Shown here: one piece after another, positions 15,265 to 23,177 of the stretch | Numbering within the stretch: position 1 is the first letter of the stretch | How the letters are laid out: each line of letters starts with the position of its first letter | NCBI RefSeq assembly: GCF_010500965.1 | Contig: NZ_QVMI01000011.1 | Location: 134,085 to 198,084 of the forward strand | Direction of reading: 5' to 3' | DNA length: 64,000 bases | Source: Bacteroides sp. 51 | Lineage (GTDB): Bacteria; Bacteroidota; Bacteroidia; Bacteroidales; Bacteroidaceae | Notes under the pieces: generated by a model | What the model was told of the DNA's origin: nothing | The model's database searches: none | What the model saw: the letters and a program-made list of their open reading frames with translations, nothing else | Translations under genes and position numbers: made by a program

Positions 15265-17733
15265 CGTGGTAATCATAATCTTGCCACTCTTCAAACCTTT
15301 TGCCTTCGCTTCAAACTGGATATTCCCTGCGGTTTCCCCAGCTTGTACGATTGCTGTCAACTGTCCGCTGAAGGCGTGCATCTGTGGCAAATGGAACAGA
15401 TCGAGGCAAGTAGCATCTCCATTGGCGGAGGCGCGGTATTTACCAGCTCCTTTTGTAGAGAAGTTAATCAGGCGGTTGTCATGTGGGCAGAGGTTACCGT
15501 CTTTATCCACTACGCTTACCGTAATGTATGCCAGATCTTTACCATCGGCGGTGAGTTCTTTCCTGTCAACGGTTAATTGTATATGATCCGGTTTTCCGGC
15601 GGTGCGGATGATCTTTTCTTCTACAGGTTTTCCCGCTTTGTCATAGGCTAGGACTTTCACTTCGCCTGGTTCGTACACAACGTCCATCCACATCAGGCGG
15701 TAGCGGTGTTGCAGGGACTCGTTGCTCTTTTGCTTTTTACCGTAACTCTTACCGTTGACGAATAATTCGGCGGTGGGGTAGTTGGTATATACAAATATCG
15801 GAGTGATTTCACCTTCACGTCCCTGCCATGTCCAGTGTGGAAGTACGTGTAGGGTATTTTCCGTCTTGTTCCATTGACTGCGATAGAGGTAATAGCGATC
15901 TTTCGGCAGACTTGCCAGGTCGATGATACCAAACAAAGAACTGTGGCTTGGCCATGCGTCGGTATCATACGGCGATGGTTCGCCCAGATAGTCGAATCCT
16001 GTCCAAACGAATTGCCCGATGGTCCACTGATGATCATCGGCCAGCGCAAAATCGTCATCCGGTACGTTAGCCCAGGAACAGTATTCCAGGTCGTAAGAAG
16101 AAGATTGGTGGTCGTCATATTTGGCATGCGGGCGTTTCTCTACCGGGAATTTATATACGCCGCGTGAACTTACAGTAGAAGCGGTTTCGGAACCAAGCAC
16201 AATGTTCTGCGGTAGCATATCGTATGCTTCCTGATAGCGGTGAGCGCGATAGTTCAAGCCCGGTACATCAATCATGGCTGCGAAACCGTTGTTTAGTACG
16301 CAGGTCACCTGATCCATTCCGCAGGTCACCGGACGGGTAGGGTCTTCGCGGTGGCAGATGTCTTGCAGGAAGGAAGCTACTTTGTAGCCTTCTTCGCTAC
16401 ACTGGGTGGGTACTTCATTTCCGATGCTCCACATCACTACACAAGGGTTGTTGCGGTAATTGTGCAGCATGTTTACCATATCTTTCTCCGCCCATTCGTT
16501 GAAAAAGCGGTGGTATCCGTTTTTGCATTTGGCAATGTCCCATTCGTCGAAAGGTTCTATCATCATCATAAAGCCCATTTCGTCGCAAAGGGCAACAAGT
16601 TCGGGGGCAGGCATGTTGTGTGCCGTGCGGATGGCGTCGCAACCCATATCTTTCAGCATGGTAAGTTGGCGGCGTAGAGCAGCAACATTGACGGCGGCTC
16701 CCAATGGGCCAAGGTCGTGATGGTTGCACACACCCTGGAATTTACGGTGCTGACCGTTGAGGTAGAACCCTTTATCGGCAATGATCTCAATATCGCGGAT
16801 ACCGAACCGGGTGGTGTACTCATCGACTAACTTTTCGTTTATATAGATTTTGGAAACGGCTTTGTATAAGTGAGGTGTTTCGGGCGACCACAATTCGGGA
16901 GCATTAACGATAAAGTTTTGCTCGAATGGTTGTCCGTGGTTGATTTTGCGGGTATCGTCTTTGGATGCAACGATGGTTCCCGCAGGTGAATGTATTTCTG
17001 TTTTGATGCGTACAAATTCTTTTCCGGCATTCTCAATGCGGGTTTGCAAACGTACAGAGGCCGTCTCGAGGCAGGGCGCCCCGTTTTCGATGCGGATATC
17101 GCCATTGGGTACAAATTTGCTGCTAATATATGTTCCCCACACGGGTACATGTACTTTATCGGTGGTTACTACGTGTACATTGCGGTAAAGTCCGGCTCCG
17201 GGATACCAACGGGAAGATTGCGGACGGTTCTCTAATCTTACGGCAAGTAGGTTGGGGGTTCCGCTTTCGTTGAGTAAATCAGTCACGTCGCAGTGGAAAG
17301 TATTATAACCAAAAGGCCAGAAACAGGCTTCTTTACCGTTAACATAAACGCGGGCTTCGCTCATAGCTCCATCGAAGATAAGGGTAACCCGGCGATCGTT
17401 GCTGTTGTCTACACTGAATTGGGTGCGGTACCAGCCGATACCGACATAAGGTAAACCTCCGGTGCGTCCGGTTTTTACGGAAGACGCTTTCTCAAAGTTC
17501 TGGCTTACGGCAACGTTCTGCAAGTCGTGGTTACGGTCGAATGGTCCGAAGATGGCCCAGTCATGAGGAATGGTCACGGTTTCCCAGCGGGAGTCGTTGA
17601 ATTCCGGGTTCATGGCTTCGGGATAATCACTTTTAGTGAACTTCCAGTTCTTTTCCAATAACTGTTCGGTACGTTGTGCCGAAAGTGACAAGCTGACGGT
17701 TAGGAGTGTAAGAAGGAATACTTTTAGTTTCAT
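15259..17733 (-). CDS. GH2 family glycosidase (beta-galactosidase-like, secreted)
   Basis: This 824-residue GH2 enzyme belongs to the shorter beta-galactosidase-like branch. A Sec signal (MKLKVFLLTLL...LSLSAQ) is followed by the jelly-roll ('VTIPHDWAIFGPFD', 'GIGWYRTQF', 'ARVYVNGKEACFWPFG'), the Ig domain and the TIM barrel with acid/base Glu440 (WSIGNEVPTQ) and nucleophile Glu516 (LGSETASTVS). The C-terminal part contains Ig-like modules ('ELFVNGKSYGKK', 'LAYITVSVVDKDGN'). It could be a beta-galactosidase or another exo-beta-glycosidase; sequence alone does not settle it. I chose the ATG at 17733 because the signal peptide starts there. A -7 box lies upstream at 17759-17766. It faces the lacZ gene and probably acts on the same glycans. 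Confidence 0.9.
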   Translation of the reverse strand: MKLKVFLLTLLTVSLSLSAQRTEQLLEKNWKFTKSDYPEAMNPEFNDSRWETVTIPHDWAIFGPFDRNHDLQNVAVSQNFEKASSVKTGRTGGLPYVGIGWYRTQFSVDNSNDRRVTLIFDGAMSEARVYVNGKEACFWPFGYNTFHCDVTDLLNESGTPNLLAVRLENRPQSSRWYPGAGLYRNVHVVTTDKVHVPVWGTYISSKFVPNGDIRIENGAPCLETASVRLQTRIENAGKEFVRIKTEIHSPAGTIVASKDDTRKINHGQPFEQNFIVNAPELWSPETPHLYKAVSKIYINEKLVDEYTTRFGIRDIEIIADKGFYLNGQHRKFQGVCNHHDLGPLGAAVNVAALRRQLTMLKDMGCDAIRTAHNMPAPELVALCDEMGFMMMIEPFDEWDIAKCKNGYHRFFNEWAEKDMVNMLHNYRNNPCVVMWSIGNEVPTQCSEEGYKVASFLQDICHREDPTRPVTCGMDQVTCVLNNGFAAMIDVPGLNYRAHRYQEAYDMLPQNIVLGSETASTVSSRGVYKFPVEKRPHAKYDDHQSSSYDLEYCSWANVPDDDFALADDHQWTIGQFVWTGFDYLGEPSPYDTDAWPSHSSLFGIIDLASLPKDRYYLYRSQWNKTENTLHVLPHWTWQGREGEITPIFVYTNYPTAELFVNGKSYGKKQKSNESLQHRYRLMWMDVVYEPGEVKVLAYDKAGKPVEEKIIRTAGKPDHIQLTVDRKELTADGKDLAYITVSVVDKDGNLCPHDNRLINFSTKGAGKYRASANGDATCLDLFHLPQMHAFSGQLTAIVQAGETAGNIQFEAKAKGLKSGKIMITTK

Positions 17734-17758
17734 AGTGCCTTTATCAAATGGTTTTTTA

Positions 17759-17766
17759 CAAAAGTA
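17759..17766 (-). promoter_or_regulatory. Putative -7 box for the minus-strand GH2 gene (TACTTTTG)
   Basis: On the minus strand TACTTTTG matches TAnnTTTG, 25 bases before the ATG at 17733, a normal distance for this promoter class. No -33 TTTG is evident. Confidence 0.5.
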
Positions 17767-17852
17767 CAATATCTTTTGTTTTTTTCTTGTGCTTGTGATT
17801 TTTCTTTTTGCCTGGCGACTGATTAGATAAACAATGATTTAATAACTAAAAA

Positions 17853-17990
17853 ATGAAAACAATGAAATGGTTTACTAAAACAGAAGCAATGAAAAGAGAT
17901 AGAGTGTTTATCGGAACATTAACCATTCTATTATTGATTAAGTATGGCTATCCTTTACTTAAGCAGGCTATATATTATTTATTTAATTGA
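17853..17990 (+). CDS. Small single-pass membrane protein, 45 residues
   Basis: A short open frame starting MKTMKWFTK encodes 45 residues with one hydrophobic stretch (about residues 20-33, 'VFIGTLTILLLIKYGYPLL') after a basic N-terminus. I do not recognise a family. It lies 23 bases before another small membrane protein gene on the same strand, so the two may be co-transcribed. The case for a real gene rests on that position and on its membrane-protein-like composition. Confidence 0.45.
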   Translation: MKTMKWFTKTEAMKRDRVFIGTLTILLLIKYGYPLLKQAIYYLFN

Positions 17991-18013
17991 TAACAATCAA
18001 ACACAATACAACC

Positions 18014-18358
18014 ATGAATACATTTACTAAAATCGCTGTGATCGTTGTTATGATTGTAGCTGGCGCACTATTGAATACATTTTTTGTACCCAAACTTGTA
18101 GGAACTCCATTAGAACAATTCTCCATAGGGCAATTATTTGTTGTTCCTATTTGCTACCTGATGCTTACCTGGCTGTATAAGAAAAGGTATACTCCCATGA
18201 AGCGGTTGGCAGTAGTAGTTATTACGCTCTCTGTTTATTGTATTGTTGCAAATTTTTTTAAATGGGACAGGGTTGTGGGTACTTTAATCCCAATGTTATG
18301 TGGGGCATTAGTCGTATATCTGACTCTGTTTATTAATAAACCCAAGGTAAAAGCCTGA
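18014..18358 (+). CDS. Small integral membrane protein, 114 residues
   Basis: This 114-residue protein has about four hydrophobic helices (roughly 6-27, 42-60, 68-84 and 87-106) separated by short basic turns such as 'YKKRYTPMKR', and ends in a Lys-rich tail. I do not recognise a named family. The ATG at 18014 was chosen because the hydrophobic N-terminus begins right after it. It ends 9 bases from the end of the convergent uroporphyrinogen-decarboxylase-like gene. Confidence 0.65.
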   Translation: MNTFTKIAVIVVMIVAGALLNTFFVPKLVGTPLEQFSIGQLFVVPICYLMLTWLYKKRYTPMKRLAVVVITLSVYCIVANFFKWDRVVGTLIPMLCGALVVYLTLFINKPKVKA

Positions 18359-18367
18359 TCTGCTATT

Positions 18368-19435
18368 TTAACCTTTAATATACTGTCTCGCTGCCTCTAC
18401 CGTGCGGAAAATCGTCCGAACTTTCTCATCGTCGGTTTCCGCATCCATATTAATGCAGCATACTCCCGTTAGATAAGGATTGCCGGATGCGGCTATGCCA
18501 TCTGTAATGATCTTCTCAATTTCGGCATGTGAATAGCTGTTGATAGCCGTAGGATCCAGTCTGATATTCAATAGTGTACTGGGCAGATGTTTACGGATTT
18601 CAGCAATGTCGCCTCCCCAACCCAGGTCGAAGAAATCAAGGAATGGCAGATCGCCATACGCTGCGGCATGGCGGTGAGGGTCGCGGCCGCAATAGTGAAT
18701 GCCGTACGGACGATACTTCCGGCTCCATATTGCGTCAATAGGAAACAGAAATCTCCGGTAATCTTCTTCCGAAATCATGGTATGTGTGCATTCCGAATGT
18801 AGATATACGGGCTTTTCGATATGGCGTACCACCCGGTTTACGGAGATGGAGTTCGTGTCGCTCTGCGATTGTATGAAGGTGAAGAAACGTTCTACTACAC
18901 GGGCAATCTTCTGAAAATACTGTTCGCACTCTTCCGGTTGCATCACCATGTCCATCAGTGCGTTTTCTCCTTTCAGGTCGATGGCCAGGTTGAGTACGCC
19001 GCCCCAGTTGATATCGCCACACACATAGCCGTATTTGGCTTTGAGTGCTTCAATCAGTTTAAGTAGTTTTTTGAAATCACTGCTTTGGAAAGCGGCTTCT
19101 TCGTCAATTTCAAAGTCCTCGCGATAGGGGCAGATAACTTGTGGAGAGGAATTGTCGCTGTATTCAATCTTGCAGCCCAGCATCTCCGAGAGTAAATATC
19201 CCGCTGCCAGATGAACGGCTCCGATCTGTGGAAGGTCTTTATCCTTGTCTGCGCCCAATCCGAATTCGCCAAAACGTTCATAAAGTTCTTTCTCCATTCG
19301 GCGCTCATCTTCGACACGCCGTACCGGATGATAGAAGAAATCTTCATCAAAAATGATTCCGGTATGTTTATTCCACCATGACGGATGAAAAACAATGTCG
19401 ACAGGGAGAAGCGGATAAGTGAACGTTTTCATCAT
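18368..19435 (-). CDS. Uroporphyrinogen decarboxylase (URO-D) family protein
   Basis: This 355-residue protein has features of the URO-D superfamily. The superfamily includes haem-pathway decarboxylases and corrinoid or methyl-transfer enzymes, and in gut bacteria many members have no proven reaction. Visible family features are the N-terminal 'PVDIVFHPSWW', the central 'YGYVCGDINWGGVLNLAIDL', 'GIHYCGRDPHRHAAAYGDLPFLDFFDLGWGGD' region with a Cys/His cluster, and 'LLNIRLDPTAI' near the C-terminus. The His/Cys cluster suggests metal binding, as in methyltransferase members, rather than haem synthesis. There is no haem or cobalamin gene nearby. I chose the ATG at 19435; the frame is open 28 codons upstream, but the homology-like sequence starts here. 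Confidence 0.7.
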   Translation of the reverse strand: MMKTFTYPLLPVDIVFHPSWWNKHTGIIFDEDFFYHPVRRVEDERRMEKELYERFGEFGLGADKDKDLPQIGAVHLAAGYLLSEMLGCKIEYSDNSSPQVICPYREDFEIDEEAAFQSSDFKKLLKLIEALKAKYGYVCGDINWGGVLNLAIDLKGENALMDMVMQPEECEQYFQKIARVVERFFTFIQSQSDTNSISVNRVVRHIEKPVYLHSECTHTMISEEDYRRFLFPIDAIWSRKYRPYGIHYCGRDPHRHAAAYGDLPFLDFFDLGWGGDIAEIRKHLPSTLLNIRLDPTAINSYSHAEIEKIITDGIAASGNPYLTGVCCINMDAETDDEKVRTIFRTVEAARQYIKG

Positions 19436-19615
19436 TCTATTTTGTTTTAAAACAGGTTCGTATGGATAAAGACGTGCGAAGTGTTTTTTTGTAATGCCTT
19501 CCGTCACTCTTCCGCACAAGTAAAAGTTTTATTGACCGTGTGATTATTTTAAGAGTTTATAATATCTGTACTTCAAATAATTATTATCTTCGCATAGTAA
19601 CAAGTTAAAGAAAGC

Positions 19616-19870
19616 ATGGATAAGACAATTGAAAACACACGCAAGTTGGATAAAACAACAAGTGATAAAGTTAGTTTTATTAGTTTTATCATACCTGAAT
19701 TTGCAGCTGCATTTAAAATGGATATGGCGGAAGCATATCATTATTTAGTTCGTTATGGTGGTTTTGACTTTCTGACAAAACATTGGTGGGCATTGCATAC
19801 CGACAATAAATATTGGACATTGCTTGATATATACGATGTATGCCGTAAAAATGGAGGTTATTTAAAATGA
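19616..19870 (+). CDS. DUF3791 family protein (probable antitoxin)
   Basis: This 84-residue protein resembles the DUF3791 family, with 'VSFISFIIPEFAAAFKM', a Tyr-rich helix 'AYHYLVRYGGFDFL' and the conserved end 'HWWALHTDNKYWTLLDIYDVCRKNGG'. Members are usually encoded directly before DUF3990 proteins. The stop codon overlaps the start of the next gene by four bases (ATGA), which implies translational coupling. By analogy with other small partner proteins of ADP-ribosyltransferase-like toxins it may neutralise the downstream protein; this is inference. Confidence 0.75.
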   Translation: MDKTIENTRKLDKTTSDKVSFISFIIPEFAAAFKMDMAEAYHYLVRYGGFDFLTKHWWALHTDNKYWTLLDIYDVCRKNGGYLK

Positions 19871-20547
19871 AAGTTTTTCATGGAAGCTATATGGCTATTT
19901 CACAGATTGACCTGTCGAAATGTGAGAAATATAAGGATTTTGGACAAGGATTTTATGTTACTCGCTTTCGTAAGCAAGCAGAAGAATGGGCAAAAAGAAT
20001 CGGGCAAAAACATGGTGTTCAAGGAGTAGTTACTGAGTTTGAGTTTTTCGAAAGCGCATTTTCTTCGTGGAATTATAAAGTATTGCGCTTCGATAGTTAT
20101 TCTGATGCATGGTTGAATTTTATCGTATTAAACAGAAATCCAAGTAATGAAAGTCCTGCACATGATTACGATATTGTAGAGGGTCCTATTGCTGATGATA
20201 AAATACAGCGACGTTTAGATAAGTTCTTAAAAGGCAAAATTTCAAGAGAAGATTTTCTTAACGAACTCCGATATCATGAAGATACCCATCAAATTTGTTT
20301 CTGTACACCCAGAGCATTGATGATGATTGAAAATGAGACAGATACAAACATAGATGTCTTGTTTAATATCGAAGATATTGGAGAGCGAATAATAGGAACG
20401 CTAATGCTTGACTACGATATTGATGAAGAGAAAGCTACTGATATTTTCTTTTCTTCTCAAACTTTCCTTCAATTATCAGATGAATCTACTCAGCTTTTTA
20501 AGAAAAACTGGCAAGAAATTTATGAACTCTTAAAGCAGGAATTATAA
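19867..20547 (+). CDS. DUF3990 family protein (probable ADP-ribosyltransferase-like toxin)
   Basis: This 226-residue protein matches DUF3990, which has an ADP-ribosyltransferase-like fold. The N-terminal 'VFHGSY' (His5-Gly-Ser) and 'FGQGFYVTRFRKQAEEWA' (Tyr30) look like the first two parts of an H-Y-x catalytic triad. A C-terminal 'FFSSQTFLQLSDEST' could supply the third. NAD+ and the target molecule are unverified. It is coupled to the upstream DUF3791 gene by an ATGA overlap, the usual pair order. The AT-rich composition and the neighbouring endonuclease cluster suggest an acquired accessory island. Other possibilities are a non-toxic nucleotide-modifying enzyme or a phage-defence effector. 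Confidence 0.72.
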   Translation: MKVFHGSYMAISQIDLSKCEKYKDFGQGFYVTRFRKQAEEWAKRIGQKHGVQGVVTEFEFFESAFSSWNYKVLRFDSYSDAWLNFIVLNRNPSNESPAHDYDIVEGPIADDKIQRRLDKFLKGKISREDFLNELRYHEDTHQICFCTPRALMMIENETDTNIDVLFNIEDIGERIIGTLMLDYDIDEEKATDIFFSSQTFLQLSDESTQLFKKNWQEIYELLKQEL

Positions 20548-20713
20548 TTCCTCTAACCCAATTCTCATAATCGCAACCAAGGTGCCAGGAACTCCTGGAT
20601 TTTTATATTCTTTTCAAAATCAGCACTATAATGAGTTAAGTAGAAAACTAGTTGAATACTTAAATTATCTCTTTGTTTTAGTCCTAAAAAAGGTCGGTGC
20701 CATCCTAGTGAGA

Positions 20714-20749
20714 TGCCCTAGGCAAACCATTAGGATGCCTAAGGCATCC
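20714..20749. repeat. Two dyads spaced 22 bp (TGCC-CTA/TAA-GGCA)
   Basis: The perfect dyads TGCCCTAGGCA (20714-20724, centre 20719) and TGCCTAAGGCA (20736-20746, centre 20741; extended to GGATGCC...GGCATCC at 20733-20749) are exactly 22 bases apart. They lie in the convergent gap between the DUF3990 gene and the WYL gene (20548-20832), where I see no convincing gene. Confidence 0.6.
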
Positions 20750-20832
20750 CAACTACATAGTAACTATACAATAACTAACAATCTACTTTTAAGATTTACT
20801 CCTATATTCACTAATCTTGTAATTGCCCCTCC

Positions 20833-21756
20833 TCATGATAAGTCTTCTTCTGAATAGCAATAAGCCTTATTCATTTTTTCAATGATTGACGAAAACTTTT
20901 TGCGAAACCAATCGGGAGATATTACTTCTATTTCATCGCCATGTGACAAAAGTTCCTGATAGAAATCGTGAGTAGGACGGATATAATATTGGAATATAGA
21001 AAAAGTATCCTCAGATAACAATTCTTCCTGGCTATGATGTAATGGTAGAGAACGAATATAATCCTTTTTTATCCCATAAGCTTTAATCTGAATATGTTCT
21101 GACTTAATAGCCTCGTTGACGATAATTCCATAATGAACACTGAAATAATCTTGTGGGTGAAAAGAGGAAGGGTATTCAAACCTATCTTCAGTTATGATAA
21201 AGTCTTTTATTCTATCAAGTGAATAAATCCGTAATTGCTTTCGTTCTATGTTAAGCGCTAGTAGATACCACCGCTTTTTGAAAAGTTTTAAACAATATGG
21301 TTCCACTTTGAGTGTTGTAGCTTTATCCTGCACGAAATTTTGATAAACAATCTGACAAATGCGATTTTCCTTCATGCTTTCTATTGCAGATGATAGAAAT
21401 ACTCTGCCCGATGGTATATTCTCCAAAAGAATCCTGTCTTGCAGCTTGTTGTTGTCCTTTAATAGATAGTTTACAGAAAACGTGTCCAATATCCAATGTC
21501 GGAGCGCATTGTTTTTAATAGAGTCATCATTCTCTATGTAATAATAGTTTCCTGCACTCTTATTGCATATAATATCTATATCGAAGAGTTCTTCAATGGC
21601 TCTCCGATGATTATGAAACGTGCGGAGAGAAAAAGGTTTCCCTCCGCTAAGTTCACTATTTATCCATTTTCTGCTGATGTCTTCAAAAGTGATTTTACCG
21701 GAACGGTAGATTATATCTACCAACCAAAGATATCTGTTAAATAAATCTCTTGTCAT
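20833..21756 (-). CDS. WYL-domain transcriptional regulator
   Basis: This 307-residue protein has an N-terminal winged-helix region (about 1-75, 'LFNRYLWLVDIIYRSGKITFEDI' region), and a WYL domain in the middle marked by 'KKRWYLLAL' near residue 160 and 'RIYSLDRIKDF' just after. It ends with a WCX-like C-terminal part ('GDEIEVISPDWFRKKF'). WYL proteins bind ligands, often nucleic-acid fragments or nucleotides, and frequently control phage-defence operons (BrxR/CapW type). Here it is the last gene of a minus-strand run, starting 3 bases after the membrane protein gene, so it may autoregulate the whole cluster including the endonuclease. Confidence 0.82.
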   Translation of the reverse strand: MTRDLFNRYLWLVDIIYRSGKITFEDISRKWINSELSGGKPFSLRTFHNHRRAIEELFDIDIICNKSAGNYYYIENDDSIKNNALRHWILDTFSVNYLLKDNNKLQDRILLENIPSGRVFLSSAIESMKENRICQIVYQNFVQDKATTLKVEPYCLKLFKKRWYLLALNIERKQLRIYSLDRIKDFIITEDRFEYPSSFHPQDYFSVHYGIIVNEAIKSEHIQIKAYGIKKDYIRSLPLHHSQEELLSEDTFSIFQYYIRPTHDFYQELLSHGDEIEVISPDWFRKKFSSIIEKMNKAYCYSEEDLS

Positions 21757-21759
21757 TTG

Positions 21760-22080
21760 CTAATTTGACGCCCAGTGTATTATTTCCATAACCGATTCAT
21801 TTCCGCAAAATCCGGCAATCATCATAATTCCTCCCCATGCCACAAGGGCGCATGTATTGGCATAAGCAAGTTTTTTGATAAAGATATCAAATTCAGGGTT
21901 TACCCAAAAATCGCGCGGAGCAATGCTCATTTCCACACTAAATGTATAGCCGATAAAAAAAGCGGCTACACCTATCAATCCGAATAATCCCATTGTTGCG
22001 GAGAACATCCATAATAGAATATCTGCAACAATAATTAATGCAATGTTGCAAAGTAATAAAAAACCTGTGATACATCCCAT
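21760..22080 (-). CDS. Small membrane protein in the endonuclease/WYL cluster
   Basis: This 106-residue protein has about three hydrophobic helices (approximately 5-25, 29-47 and 73-93) and no family I recognise. It is packed between a coiled-coil gene (4-base gap upstream) and the WYL regulator (3-base gap downstream), so it is almost certainly co-transcribed with them. Small membrane proteins in defence operons often act as effectors or anchors, but no function is visible in this sequence. Confidence 0.65.
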   Translation of the reverse strand: MGCITGFLLLCNIALIIVADILLWMFSATMGLFGLIGVAAFFIGYTFSVEMSIAPRDFWVNPEFDIFIKKLAYANTCALVAWGGIMMIAGFCGNESVMEIIHWASN

Positions 22081-22084
22081 ACTT

Positions 22085-22294
22085 TTATTTTTTACTTCTG
22101 ATTTTAGCTATATCTTCTCTCATTTTGGAAATAGTCTTTTTTATTGATTCGATCTTTTTCTTTTCTCCATCTATTTGATATGTCGCACGACCGCTACGGC
22201 GGAAGTGAGCAATATTACTTTGGCAAGCTTTTATCTTCCCTTTTTCTTGTTCAATACGCTTTTTGATGTTTTCTATTTCCGATTTTTTATCCAT
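22085..22294 (-). CDS. Small charged coiled-coil protein
   Basis: This 69-residue protein starts MDKKSEIENIKKR and is rich in Lys, Glu and Ile with heptad-like spacing, predicted as two helices joined by 'FRRSGRATYQIDGE'. No family is recognised. I chose the ATG at 22294 because the residues before it in the open frame do not fit the coiled coil. It is next to the membrane protein gene (4-base gap), and its composition resembles that of the larger coiled-coil protein upstream, which suggests they interact. Confidence 0.6.
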   Translation of the reverse strand: MDKKSEIENIKKRIEQEKGKIKACQSNIAHFRRSGRATYQIDGEKKKIESIKKTISKMREDIAKIRSKK

Positions 22295-22399
22295 AATATT
22301 ATAGTTTAAAGCTGATAATAATCTGCGATATGCTCTCAGATACATTTATTCTCTTAAATTAATTCAATACGTATTCAGTGTACTTAGGTATTTCGACTA

Positions 22400-23158
22400 T
22401 TAAACCGTACCCTCTGTAAATAACGAATATAATAGGAAAAATATAATGACCACGGAGACAATAACTATCAAGCTCAACTTAGCTCTCTCCATCTTCGTTT
22501 TCCATTCTTTCTGCTTAGATTCGAAATAGGAAATTATTGAATCGTCAGGAGCAATGGATTTTAGTACTGCAATGTTAGTGTCGAATTTTGATATGTCGGA
22601 TGCTATAGCCTTGTTTGTAGAAAGGAGACCTTCAATCTTTGAATCTATATTAGTACTCAATTTGGCAAGAGTAGCCTTGATTTTTTCTGAATCACTGGAA
22701 AAAACTTCAATTTCTTCTACCTTCTTTTTTGTGGAAGACGCTACTGTAAGTGTTATATCCTTTTCCTTTTTGGGAGCATTGAACAATCCACTAAACAAAC
22801 CTGTACTTTTTGATTCTGCAAGTTGGTCGTCCAAATCGTTTAGAGCTTCGCGCCATTTTTCTACTTTCTGTTGGTAATGCGGTATCACACAATTGTCTTT
22901 ATTGAGACTTTTTAATCTTATTATATTATCTTCGAGTTCGGAAATTTCATTCTCGATTTGTTCTTTGTGATACTTTAATGTATATCCCAAGCGATCTTTC
23001 TTTTGTCCCTTTCTTTTCATCTCTCTGTAATCAGAAAAATGATCATTGATTCTATCAGAAGAACATGATAAGTCATCTATACGATCTTGTATATCCTCTT
23101 CTTTATCACTGATTCTTTTCTCTCGAATCTCTTGAGCTCGTTTACCTGTAACTGTCAT
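22400..23158 (-). CDS. Coiled-coil protein with C-terminal membrane anchor
   Basis: This 252-residue protein is almost entirely charged helix: heptad-rich regions at about 5-120 and 145-225, a Gly/Phe-containing linker 'TGLFSGLFNAPKKEKD' near 120-135, and one transmembrane helix at about 227-247 followed by a five-residue tail. It would be a tail-anchored protein with a long cytoplasmic coil. A segment of about 25 residues appears twice in divergent form ('LKSLNKDNCVIPHYQQKVEKW' near 85-105 and 'LKSIAPDDSIISYFESKQKEW' near 200-220), a sign of internal duplication. It follows the endonuclease gene by 19 bases. The function is unknown; a sensor or scaffold role is plausible. Confidence 0.68.
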   Translation of the reverse strand: MTVTGKRAQEIREKRISDKEEDIQDRIDDLSCSSDRINDHFSDYREMKRKGQKKDRLGYTLKYHKEQIENEISELEDNIIRLKSLNKDNCVIPHYQQKVEKWREALNDLDDQLAESKSTGLFSGLFNAPKKEKDITLTVASSTKKKVEEIEVFSSDSEKIKATLAKLSTNIDSKIEGLLSTNKAIASDISKFDTNIAVLKSIAPDDSIISYFESKQKEWKTKMERAKLSLIVIVSVVIIFFLLYSLFTEGTV

Positions 23159-23177
23159 TTATTTTACGATTTATATG

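Noticed and set aside
20582-20857. Plus-strand open frame of 91 codons after the DUF3990 gene
   Set aside because: It spans the repeat dyads and overlaps the end of the WYL gene; composition is not protein-like.
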